A DNA stretch of 64,000 bases from Pseudeuparius sepicola (Eukaryota; Arthropoda; Insecta; Coleoptera; Anthribidae), in NCBI GenBank assembly GCA_963920635.1, contig OY987307.1:6533535-6597534 (forward strand), in the 5' to 3' direction. The notes beneath the pieces were generated by a model. The model was not told the DNA's origin and did no database searches. It saw only the letters and a list, made by a program, of their open reading frames with translations. A program made the translations under genes and the position numbers. Each line of letters starts with the position of its first letter. Within the stretch, counting starts at the first letter, position 1. Of this stretch, positions 48,972 through 60,145 are shown piece after piece.

Positions 48972-49356
48972 CTGAAAATAAAGAAAAGCTCTTAGCCATA
49001 GTCCCGATTTAAGTTCGTTTGACACGTTTGGAAAATGAAATATAATGTAAAGAGAAATTGAAAAATATTGACACAATAAAAGAAAAAATTGTAACTTTTG
49101 TTTATTTAATGATAACCAAAGCGGAAAAAAATTACTAGATTTCAAGCTTATTTGCAACGAAAGTATAAACTTTAGAAGATTTTAGCGGTATTGGGAACAA
49201 TAGAAATGTTATTTATAAATCACAAAAGATATATATTTCAAAAATAAAAAATGTCCTTACACGGTATTTCTTTAAAAAAATATAGTGATGACTGGGACCC
49301 CCAATGCCCAATTATTTTTTGGAAAACATATTTTTCGTCGGATAACTCGTACATAC
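48972..49356. other. Intron between the duplicated exons
   Basis: 385 bases, AT-rich, no recognisable feature apart from splice sites. Confidence 0.5.
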
Positions 49357-49425
49357 CTAATATTTGTGGCTCTTCTGAAGTATTGGCAACAATAAAATAA
49401 TTATTTTGGTCTTGTGATGGGAGAG
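49357..49425 (-). CDS. Tyrosine-recombinase-like gene, duplicated 69-bp exon (a)
   Basis: 69 bases between acceptor tgttttag and donor GTATGT, phase 1. Encodes ALPSQDQNNYFIVANTSEEP then QIL. A 61-base intron separates it from the main exon. See its paralogue at 48903-48971. Confidence 0.7.
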   Translation of the reverse strand, partial: LSHHKTKIIILLLPILQKSHKY

Positions 49426-49486
49426 CTAAAACATAATAAAACAACTTCGAGATAGATGCGCTTTAAATGGAAATTAGTTAACTCAC

Positions 49487-52192
49487 CGTCAAATTCGTCG
49501 TCGTCGTCAATAGATTCATTATCGCTGATTTCTTCGTTACCTTGAGCACTTTCCAGTATTTTAGATATATTTACTATTTCTCTCGTTAGTATTGGCTGTC
49601 TGTAATGCCGCATATGAATTTTTTCACTGTGTCCCATAAAATTAGCCACATCTGATAATTCGTGCTCTGATAAATTTAAATTAATGCAGTTCGTAGCAAT
49701 GTGCTTGCGTAGCTTGGTTCCTCTTAGGGTTGAAGGTATATCAGCACCACATTCAACAGAAAATTTTCTCAGTAAATTACAAGCTCTTAGGTACTTATGT
49801 TGTAAATTCCCAGGAATACCAAAAACATATCTGTTATTAGGTGATACACCAGCTTGTTCTCTATATTTAATAATTGTCTCAACAGCTTTGGCTAATTCGC
49901 GTGGCAGAAGTACCGGAACAGTACGATTCAATTTGCCGCGTATTTCGAACCTGATATAATTCCTTGCTACTTCGAAGGAACTGGGCGGAAGACTTTTTAG
50001 CATATCGTCACTAATACTTTGATAAGTATTAAAATCTTCAATAAAAATACGTTCAATTTCACCTGCCCTTCTTCGATTAAATAACTGCGTTGAGGAGAGT
50101 GTAGTTTCTGCTAAGGTAAGCCAGGTAGAATATGAAAATTTTCTTTCTATTTCTTCGAGTGCATTGGTTCTTTTTCGTTTTAAATAAATATTCAGTTTTG
50201 AAATATCGTCAGTTGATGGAAGATCTACTGTTTTTCTCCTATATTGCTGTGTTTGTGTCTCTGTGACTGTTTTGTTAACGCTTGTAGTTATATCCTCGAC
50301 CAAAAGTTTTAAAAAGTCTTCTGTATTTTGCTTTTCAATTGGCTTTTTCTGTTTGATGCAGTCGGATATATAAATGGTACCTACTTTCTTCAAAAGAGAA
50401 CCAAGATTGTAAGCGGTTGAAGGGGCCGAATAAGTATTTTTTAACCCGTCAAACCCCGCGACTTTGTTAATGGCTAAAATAGCATCATCGTAATTCTGGG
50501 GATCGTATACATCTTTGAATTCTGAAACATTTTTATTTATTCCCTTCAAAGCACAGATAAATCTTCCCAAAACACGCAAATTTCCACGTATTAAATCATG
50601 TTGGTGCTGAAGACGGTATTTGTTGCACATCTTATTACCATACAAAATAACTAATCGGTCATATCTTATCGTCCTGACAATTTCATCTTCACGCAGTATC
50701 GGGAAAATTTGCTTTCTCAGCGTGTCGCTTGCTTCGGGGTGAATACGACCAAGAACACTTCGACCCATTATCAATAAGCTCTTGTTCCTTTTTCCACTAT
50801 AAGAAAAACACTGTTTGGCATGATGACGTATATTATTTTTAGTGAAAAAGCCTTTACAGTTGTGGCACACGGTGAAATCTTTAGCAGTTCTCTTTACATT
50901 TTCATTTGGTCTTCTGGATACTATTAGTTCTCCGTCATTTAGTTCTGATTTTGTATTAAAGTCAAACTGGGATCTTTTTTTTAAGATATCAATTATTTCT
51001 TTACGTTCTTTACACCCTTTTGGTAGGTTGGCCAGTTTCTTCACTTCGGCTACATTTTTGTGAACGTTCTCTAAATGTCTTGCAAATTTACTTTGGAAAG
51101 TATTACAAAACATGCAAAACAATCGTTTTGGTTTTTTATTATTTACCGAGACAAACATATTTTCATCGTTTTTTGAACATACCCAATCTTTTTCAGGTAG
51201 TGATCGCTTTCGCTTTTTGGCTTTGGCCTTTGGGCGAGGCAGAACTTGGGTATCATCGACTTCATTACTTGCCTCATGTAGATTCTGTACTATTTCTTCT
51301 TCCTGACTGGAACTTAAATAATTATTACTCAAATTTTGATTCTTGGATGGGGATAGAATATTGCTGTCATTTTCCTCGATATACATAGCATCAGCATTGG
51401 TACATCCGATTGCTTGAGAACTTAATAAATTGGGAAAATTGGTGTCGTCGTTTTCTTGGATATTTAAACTATCGGGATTGGTATTTAATTTTATGCAATC
51501 TATTGTTTCGTCTATTATGTTTTCAAGTTCGTCGTCTGTGATTAATTGGTCTGGACCAATTTCCAAAATATTGGTTTTGAACGGGGCATTGTCTTTTTCG
51601 GATACAGTTTGCACTGGGAGCAGCTCTAATGTGCCTACTTGGTTCTGCGCATCCAAAATAACTTCAAAAGTAAAAATGTTTTCAATGGATTCTTCGGGAA
51701 TCACTTTTTGGCTGTCTGTAGAATACATACATTCTATTAGCTTTGGTTCATTTTCGTTCTGTAAAGCAATAGTTGGTAAGTGGATAAGTTGGTCACTTGC
51801 TTTTGAAGATATAGCGATGGTATTCCCAGAATCTTCGTTTGTTGTGTTTTCGTTATTTAAATGAGTAACACATTTTAAAGAAAGTTTTTCAATGGCGAGA
51901 GGTGCGGCATCGGAGCTCTTCATGCATTCTATGCCAGTTGAGCCATATCCATTTTGAACATGAGTTACTGATTTAGAAAATTGCTTATTTGCAGCTGCAG
52001 AAGTGTCGACGGAATTCACACAGTTTTCAGAAAGTTGTTCAATGAGGACTGTTGGTTGGATTGAATGGTTATAAGTAATATTAAAATATTCGCTAGGATT
52101 GGGTTTATTTTCGTCGTCTCCAAGATCAGACACCTGCTTCAACTTTTTTTCAAATGCTCTTTTTTCATGTTCGAGGAATGTGTAATTTTCTG
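49487..52192 (-). CDS. Tyrosine-recombinase-like (Crypton-type) protein, main exon
   Basis: 2,706 bases open from acceptor ctttttgcag (52193) to donor GTGAGT (49481-49486), phase 1 at both sides, about 900 residues. The first 300 residues are acidic and low-complexity. A basic patch (RPKAKAKKRKRSLP) precedes two Cys-His segments (LFCMFCNTFQSKFARHLENV with its His pair; DFTVCHNCKGFFTKNNIRHH). The C-terminal third has the tyrosine-recombinase residues: Arg in FNRRRAGEIERI, Lys/Arg-His in GTKLRKHIAT, His in FMGHSEKIH and Tyr in MRHYRQP. The catalytic set looks complete. The start exon lies upstream of 52192 and was not found. It may be a domesticated Crypton or a living element's gene. Confidence 0.82.
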
Positions 52193-54293
52193 CAAAAAGT
52201 AAAAGATATCCATTAACATAATAAAATCAATATAGAACGATATTTTTCAGCTTAAATAAACAATATTTGGTCGAAAATTGGCTCTTCCGCACTCGGTACC
52301 TTTCAGTACCCGTAAAAAAATAGCTAAAGGGGAATGATCTTCCTTGAAAAAGGTTTTTCGTTTTTAGTCCAGCTTCTTAACTGGAAATACCCATCCGGAA
52401 GAAATCATGAAACTTGGCATGCAGCTTTCATCTACCTACGCTGCAATATTGAAGTAGGAACACATTGGAAAATGATAATTGTTTTCCATTCATGCATAAA
52501 TGCCAAAATATCAATGCAAAATTCCTTCGGGATAATTATTTACATAAGAAAAATAATGTACCACGTTTTTAAAACGGACTAAAAAGTATAAAATAATTTT
52601 AAAACAGGTGGGGCGCATGCAATAGATAAGGAGTGTAGAGAGTGTCTGTCGTTGAGAAAATTCACCCAATAGTTCATATTATTTGCAGTTCAGTAAAATT
52701 GTTAGTGACTTAGGTGAACTATTCATGCATCAATTGGCTATTGTATGTGTTGTGTAGGTTAGATTAGTTCAGTTAAGATTACTAGTTTTAAGATATTTAG
52801 GTTGGCATTTCTAACCTACCTTTAGAGAGTGAATGAACAGAAGATGGCCTCACGAGTGGATGATGGTCATAGTTGGTTGTAATTTAAAAGTTGTTTTAAT
52901 ACTAAAATAAATACTTGAAACACACCAGTAGATGTTTCATTAAAAGGCCAACGACGAAGCAGTATGCGCCCCACGTTTTTTTTTAAATTATTTTATACTT
53001 TTTAGTTCGTTTTAAAAAAGTGGTAACTATATTAAAAAAATATATTTAAATAATTATTCTCTGCTTTTTAGTAGTGTTTGTGTAAAATTTTGCAATTTTT
53101 AAATTGGCATGTTCCTTTTACTGATGACGGGTCTGAACTTCCGCTAGACAAAAATCTTAAATTATTTCTGTGTTTGTAAAAGGAAAATATAAGCAATTAA
53201 AAAACAGACAAGAAAGCGAATTAATATTGCATTGTCGTCCTGTTCTGAGCTATGTCCAAAGTTTCAAGTCTCTAGTTCATCGGGAAGTTAGTTTAAAATC
53301 GATTGCAAAATTTCATAACAGACATACAGACAAGAAAGCGAGTTAATAAAAACGTGGTAAAAACAACTCATAGAATCACTAAAATTATTTAACCTTCGCT
53401 TTAATAGTAAGTTAGACGAAACAACCCAAAAATTCATTATACGACATGCCTACCTAGAATCAACAACAACACTTATCCAGTCAACACAAACAGGAAAACA
53501 GGAATAAAAAGTCAAAATTAGCTTTACTAGGTATTTAATATTATAATACTTACCTCCGGTCAAACGAAGCGAGATCTATTCACTTACTTATCTCATGTTA
53601 TTATATTGTGGTTACTATGTGTAATAATTATTTGTTGAATAAACTTATTAATATTATGATTATTGATTATGATTATTGAATACTAAATAGATCTCGTTTT
53701 ATATTCCTTTGGTGGAGTTTGGTGAAGAATTGGATACCTATCGTAAGAACGGAAAACTATTTGTGTACAGTCTGCATCATAAGGAAAAGAATTTTCTGTT
53801 TGCAGAACTATTTAAAATTTGACCTTGCCAACAGTTTGTGTTTGTACAGAGATAAAAAACGACGTCTGCAAAACTGGTCACGTGACTTGCCTCAACTGTC
53901 AAATTATACATTTAACAAAAACAAGTTCCAAAACGCTACGTATTTGTCGAAATATCGAAAAAACTTATTACAAAAAAATATTTCCCTTGCAATTATTTTT
54001 AATTAACCTACAACATTCATATTTTGCCAACGTTTTAATAATTATTATTGTCTCTTTTTCTATTTTTAATTTTGTAAATAATTGAAATTGTCTTAATTAG
54101 GTACATTGAATAGGATATTATGAAATAAATATTGAAAAATTTATGTGTGTAAAAAATTATATTTATTCATTGTAATCAAATTATTTCTCCGAATCATCAA
54201 ATTCGTGAATTTCGCTCTCATGATCAGATCAAGCAATGCCCAAGCGCGGGCATTTCCGGTTGGGTTCCGGATTGGAAATCTAAAATATAAATA
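52193..54293. repeat. Upstream flank with inverted repeats, no recognised gene
   Basis: Inverted arms at about 52557-52600 and 52985-53030 share tatactttttagt in opposite orientation and bracket about 380 bases. The words around ctgctttttagt and agtttcaagtctcta recur at 58,590-58,790, so this is a dispersed family. 53,530-53,720 has an LTR-like feel, with an agatcta/agatctcg pair, but no matching second copy was seen. Confidence 0.45.
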
Positions 54294-56228
54294 TACAGGG
54301 TGTTTCAAAATTCACTAGGTACAAGGATTTTAAGGGCGTATTTTTGAGGTGAAACATTTTTTTTCTCCTATAAACATCTGTTCTAAAATGCACCCCCTCC
54401 GAGCTACAGCCATCCTAAGTTGCGCGAAAAAAATCGATTATGTTGAACTGTGACTACAGTTGCTCATCAAATTTCGTGAAAATTCACACACCCATGTTAC
54501 TCCATTTTTTGCGTCAAAAATTACGTGAATCTAATTTTGGAGGGGATTGAGGGGGGTTTACACTTTTGGTGGCCGAAATTTTATGTTGCTGCCCATAAAT
54601 CTTAAAATTAAACAACAAAGTCTGTCAGTCATGAAAAAATCTAAAATTTTGATTTCTTGCATTTTTTGGATACAATTAACCGTTTTTGAGAAAATCGCTG
54701 GGTAAGGAAAGGGGAGCATTATCAAAATACCAAACGAAAAAGAAAAAGTAGTAGGCTGTGACTCTTTTTTGTTTCTGTTCGGTCGTTGGGGAGCCGGCGA
54801 TTAGGAAATTTTATTGCGTACAACCTTCGAGCATCAAGTGCGTTACCATCAGCCAGACCATAAACAAAATGGATGTCAGCGAGATATTCCAATGAATATG
54901 GTTCATTTTCCACTTTTGTGTTTAATAATAAAAATATAGTTTAAAAAAACTTAAAAGACAAGCTTTAATAGCAAACCGAACTAAAAAGTAAAAAATAATA
55001 ATAGCAAACCGAATTTTATTGTAAAAAAGAAGCGTGGGTGCTTTTTACTATATTTTATGATAACTCTACTTTTATCAATAGCTACTAATGAAATATTTAT
55101 AACAATTGATATGATGTATCCCACGTTTCTTTTTTACAATAAAATTCGGGTTGCTATTACCTATTATTTTTTATTTTTTAGTTCGGTTTGCAATTAAAAC
55201 GTGTTTTTTCAGTTTTTTTAAACTATATTTTTAACAATAAGACTAAAAAAGCGGCAGGCGTATTATAATACGCCTGAAATTATCATTCTTCTCACCCTGT
55301 ATGAGATTGGATTGGGTGAATTTCTGTAAAAATTTACGTTGTGGAAAAAGAGGTGACTAGCGGAACCTAGCGACTGCTGTGACTAGCGGAACCTCGTGAC
55401 TGCTTCAACCAAGGATGATCCTGGTGAGGACATCAGGACAAAGTTGTCAAATTATTGTATTGACATCAGTTCTTAATGCCTATGCAAATATTCAATTTAA
55501 TCAGACGTCTTGGAGGTGGTTAAAATTACGTTGCAAGATTTCGTTTATACAGACCAAGCTAATAAAAGCGTGTTAAAGAGAAAAACACGATGAGACTATA
55601 AAACCCGAATTTTCAACTAAATCTAAATGTCAACAATGACAAACGCTATGTAATTTATATGACACAAAACGTCAAAGAAGTTAATAAACAGAAACAAAAA
55701 AGCAGTCACAGCCTACTCTTTTTTTCGTTTGGTATTTTGATAAAACAAAAAAGCAGTCACAGCCTACTCTTTTTTTCGTTTGGTATTTTGATAATGCTCC
55801 CCATGCTCCCCCTTCCTTACCCAGCGATTTTCTCAAAAACGGTTAATTGTATCAAAAAAATGCAAGAGATCAACATTTTAGATTTTTTCATGACTGACTA
55901 GACGGTGTTATTTAATTATTAGATTTATCGGCAGCAACCTCGGCAGCAACATAAAATTTCGTCCATCAAATTTGTAAACCCCCCTCAATCCCCCCCAAAA
56001 TTAGATTCACGTCACGCTAAAGTAATATGGGCCTGTGTATTTTCACGAAATTTGATGAGCAACTGTAGTCACAGTTCAACATGATCGATATTTTTCGCGC
56101 AACTTAGGATGGCTGTAGCTCGGAGGAGGTGCATTTTAGAACACATGTTTATAGGAAAAAAAAATTTGTTCGCCTCAAAAATACGCCCTTAAAATCCTTG
56201 TACTTAGTGAATTTTGAAACTCCCTGTA
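54294..56228. mobile_element. Long-TIR foldback MITE, about 1.9 kb, TA-flanked
   Basis: Begins TACAGGGTGTTTCAAAATTC and ends with the complement of TACAGGGAGTTTCAAAATTC. The arms extend about 480 bases inward (54294-54775 and 55735-56228) and share blocks such as GTGACTACAGTTGCTCATC. A smaller inverted-repeat element (arms about 54925-55040 and 55110-55245, with gcaaaccgaa words) is nested in the loop. No coding capacity. Confidence 0.8.
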
Positions 56229-56259
56229 TAACTTCTGTAATTACCGAGGTAATTACCTA

Positions 56260-57452
56260 TACAGTGTGGTCATTTTAGTGTGAAACATATGGGATTTTTT
56301 GTATTAATTGCCCAACCAAAATACAAATATTACCGAAAGTTGGTGCATGTTCCATAATCATATTAGGTGCACTTAGAATGGTTGCAAGTCAAACAACATA
56401 CAGGGTAGGTGAAAAAGTATAAAAATTGTTCAAGAGTAAAGTACCCTTATTAAGAAAAGTTGTTTAGAATTAAAAGTTATGTCTAAATACCAAAACATGG
56501 CCTCATAAGAAAAATTTTTTTTTTTGAAAAACAATAATTTACCAATTTTTTTAATTATTATTTACCCTAAACACTTACATAAATTAATCAAAATTAAATC
56601 AATTTCGCCTAACTTCGTTCAAAATCAAGCATATTTGTAAAATTAACTTAGATTTTAATTTTTTAGAAAATCACAGATTTCATATTATTTGTTGCAACGA
56701 TATTAAACACAACTCAAAAATTTCGCAAAAATTATTTTTAACGAGGTAAAATATTAGTAGGTAATGATAATGTGCATATTATAAAACTCTCATTTGTCTT
56801 TTTTTTTTCATGGGTACCTATCCGCGACAATTTTAGTAGGATTTCATGTTTGTCAATTAATTTGTACAGTTTCTTAATAAACATAAATAAACAAAAAATC
56901 ACTTTAAATGAGAGTTTTTTAATATGCACATTATCATTACTAATGTTTTACCTTGTTAAAAATAATTTTTGCGAAATTTTAAAGTTCTGTTTCATATCGT
57001 TGCAACAAGTGAAGTTTGTGATAACCTAAAAAAATAAAAATCTAAGTTAATTTTACAAATATGTTTGATTTTGAACGAAGTTAAGCGAAATTGATTTAAT
57101 TTTGATTAATTTATGAGAGTGTTTAGCGTGAATATTAAAAAAAATGGGAAATTATTAATGTTTTTTTAAAAAAATATATATTCCTTTCTTAGGAGGCCAT
57201 GTTTTGGTATTTGAGTATAACTTTTAATTCTAAACAACTTTTCTTAATAACATTTTGCTGAATTTTCTGAAATAAGGGTGTTTTATTCTTGAATTTTTTT
57301 TATACTTTTTGACCTACCCTGTATGCTGTTTGACTTGCAACCATTCTAACCTGATTATCGAACATGCACCAACTTTCGGCAATATTTGTATTTTGGTGGT
57401 GCAATTAATAAAAAAAATCCCCTATGTTGCACACTTAAATGACCACACTGTA
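56260..57452. mobile_element. Long-TIR MITE, same family as the one inside the provirus
   Basis: Begins TACAGTGTGGTCATTTTAGT and ends with the complement of TACAGTGTGGTCATTTAAGT, with TA on both sides. The arms run for about 300-400 bases and share ACAGGGTAGGT, then AAGTATAAAAAT-type sequence, with 21318-22691. No gene. Confidence 0.8.
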
Positions 57453-58035
57453 TACAATAAAAAAACAATTATTTTTTATGTAAAATCGTTCTTTTTTCGC
57501 TGACTGATGGGCGTTGTCCCACAAAATGGTTGGCTGGCCATTTTGTTTATGATTAATATAACAATAATTTACCCCTATAATAATTTTGAAGTTTAGTAAT
57601 ATTTTTTGTACATACATTGGGGCTGATTGACCAGCCCCACATTCAACTGACTGACTGACATACAGGGTGTTGCTAAATTATGGTACCATAGAGCAGCAGC
57701 TGCATATATTTTGGGTCAAATATTACGATTGAGCCTAACAACTACCGGTCGCATCTCAATAGTTACTGAGATACAGAAGTTCTTTTTTTAAAATTGAATT
57801 ATGGCTACATCTCCCAAAATAATTAAGCTTCCAACTGATATTTGTCATTTTTGTGTTTTTGGGGCCCCACTTGTGCTGTTTTTTGATTGTGCTTTTACTT
57901 GCAACTTTTTTGAGGTTACCTTTTTAGCCTTGCAGGTTTTAGGGCACATTTTCATTTTTCAACAAAATTGTATACATCTTACATAACGATAAAATCAACC
58001 GTTTGCGTTGAAATTGGCAAAACGTGCACCTGAAT
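57453..58035. other. Unassigned sequence
   Basis: No gene. A MITE-like end (TACAGGGTGTTGCTAAATTA) stands at 57661 without a found partner. Confidence 0.4.
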
Positions 58036-58560
58036 GTGGGGGGGGGGAACTCAGAGGGTGGCAAATTATAGGGGCTGCATTATCTCGCCCGGACCGGTCG
58101 TCTAGTCACTTGTGCCGAATATTAGCGCCAGCGACCGAAAACAAAGTTTTTACTGACACTTTTCTCGGATAGGGGGGCGTGGGGGAAACCCAGAGGGTGG
58201 CAAATTATAACGGCGGCACTTTCTCGCCCGGACCGGTCTTCTAGTCACTCGTGCTGAATATTAGCGCCAGCGACCAAAAACAAAGTTTTTACGGCCACTT
58301 TTCTCGGATAGGGGGGGGTGGGGGGAACCCCTGGGGGAACCCAGAGGGTGGCAAACTATAGGGGCTGTATTATCTTGCCCGGACCGGTCATCTAGTCACT
58401 TGTGTCGAATATTAGCGCCAGCGACCAAAAAACAAAGTTTTTAAGTTTCATTTCCCTATTTGGGGGTCTGGGGAGGAAGGCCGGGGGTGGCAAATTGTTT
58501 AGACGCCACTATCTTGTCCGGAAATATTGTGGCCGGCAACCAAAGGATAAAGTTTTGACA
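58036..58560. repeat. GC-rich tandem repeat, about 3.5 units of roughly 130-160 bp
   Basis: Units carry CAGAGGGTGGCAAATTATA, CGCCCGGACCGGTC, CTAGTCACT and GAATATTAGCGCCAGCGACC in the same order three times; a fourth is partial and diverged. Runs of G separate the units. The composition differs sharply from the AT-rich surroundings. Confidence 0.85.
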
Positions 58561-59454
58561 GCGACTTTTTTTTAAGTATGAATCGCCTAGTAGGTAGGTA
58601 ATTATTTTATACTTTTTAGTCCGTTTTAAAAACGCGGTAGGAATATTAAAAGAAATGTTTAAGTAAGTAATTATTTTCTGCTTTTTAGTCTTGTGTGGTT
58701 ATGCGTGTGTGTGTGAAATTTTGCAATTGATTTTAAACATCTTGATCAGCTATGTTTAAAGTTTCAAGTCTCTAGGTCATCGGGAAGTTAGCTTAAAATC
58801 GTTTGTAAAATTTGTACCGAACAGACAGACAGAAAGTGTTAAAAACGGAATACCTACCATAACATAGAGCATAGGGCACATGTTCATATGGAAAAAACAT
58901 AGGTACCTACTTAATGCTTTCTGCTTTCTTCCGGATGGTATCGTAACTTCTATTTTTTGAGCTAACACATCAGACTTTGCTGCTAATTTTCATTTATATT
59001 GTTTCTGTTTCCGACAATAAGACTCAGAAAAGTTTTTATTGCTATGGCAAAAAGCATGAGTCGAAGACAAGTTCCTTGTTTCCCCAACAGCAACAAAAGC
59101 ATGAGTGCAAGGTGCGAGGACAAATTATCCATTATTCCATTGGGTTGATTTCAAAAATAGTGAATAAACTTACCGTTTTTCGCTAAAATTTTCGCTGAAT
59201 ATACGCAACCATTCTTATACTTCACACTGCATTGTTCACCTTTTTGTACGACGATTCGCCGCTGATGACATATGAAAAGCTGGCTGTTGCCAAACTCCAA
59301 CAAAAAAAACATTGCACCGAACGCCGAACGCAAATAAACTAGGTAGGACACCGATTATTACAATTTCTTGCGATCGACTGAATACGCAAAAACATTGCAC
59401 AAGAGGCGGCACTATCCCCGCCTACTCCCACCACGCATACCACGGGCGCTACCT
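58561..59454. repeat. Dispersed-repeat sequence, no gene
   Basis: 58,590-58,850 matches parts of 52,985-53,330 (ttttagtccgttttaaaaac, agtttcaagtctcta, catcgggaagttag). The rest has only short unsupported frames. Confidence 0.5.
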
Positions 59455-60145
59455 ATACAGGGTGATTGTTGACGGAGGGCCACTTGGAAATATCTGGACA
59501 AAGAGGTCCCGAAAAAGTTTCTTAATGATATCTGTGGTCAAAACTGATTATATTGCTTTAAGCCTATCAGAATTTGGAAATACACAGCGGTTTAGTGGGT
59601 GCTCTTATAGCAGGAGTCAAAAAGTTTCCTATTTTATTTTATGCACTTTCAATCGATATATTACAAGCGCTACATATCCCTTGAGCTAGCCTGATTTATT
59701 TATTTTTTTGAGAAAAAAGAAAATATAGAAGGCTTGGCAAAATTCTTTGAAAAAGGCTTTGAAAGTTCGGTTAAATAAACTACAGTTATCGATTTAGTTA
59801 ATTCCACAATACAACACTATACATACTGATACTATACATTGCACATTTTTAAATTTGCTGCGAGTATTCTGCACCTCGCACATTTTGTAGTAAGTATGCA
59901 TTTGAAAACAATAGCAAGCAGCTTCTGTAGGTCAAACAATTTGAAGAAGAAATTTCGACAATATTCCGGTTTTCAAAAATACCTTTCTCCGAAGATAGGC
60001 TTTGGATCTCGAATGTGTTTTTACATAAAGCTAGCCCACCAAAAAGGCTTCTGTTTTCAAATAGAGTTTTCCGAAAAATGCATATTTGGCAAGATTGCAA
60101 GATATTTCCAAGATTTCCAAGAAGCCCTCCGTCAATAGACACGGT
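59455..60145. mobile_element. Probable MITE with ends containing TTGACGGAGGGC
   Basis: TACAGGGTGATTGTTGACGG at 59455-59475 followed by GGCCACTTGGAAATATCT is matched in inverted form near 60,085-60,135 (ttggaaat, gccctccgtcaa). The outer right limit is unclear. Confidence 0.5.

Noticed and set aside
49684..51864. Plus-strand open frames opposite the tyrosine-recombinase exon
   Set aside because: Antisense shadows; the minus strand has the conserved motifs and splice sites.
53530..53720. Possible LTR
   Set aside because: It has some LTR-like features, but no second copy, primer-binding site or retroelement gene was found nearby.
58040..58560. CRISPR-like array
   Set aside because: Units are long, diverged and contiguous, without unique spacers; it is an ordinary tandem repeat in eukaryotic DNA.
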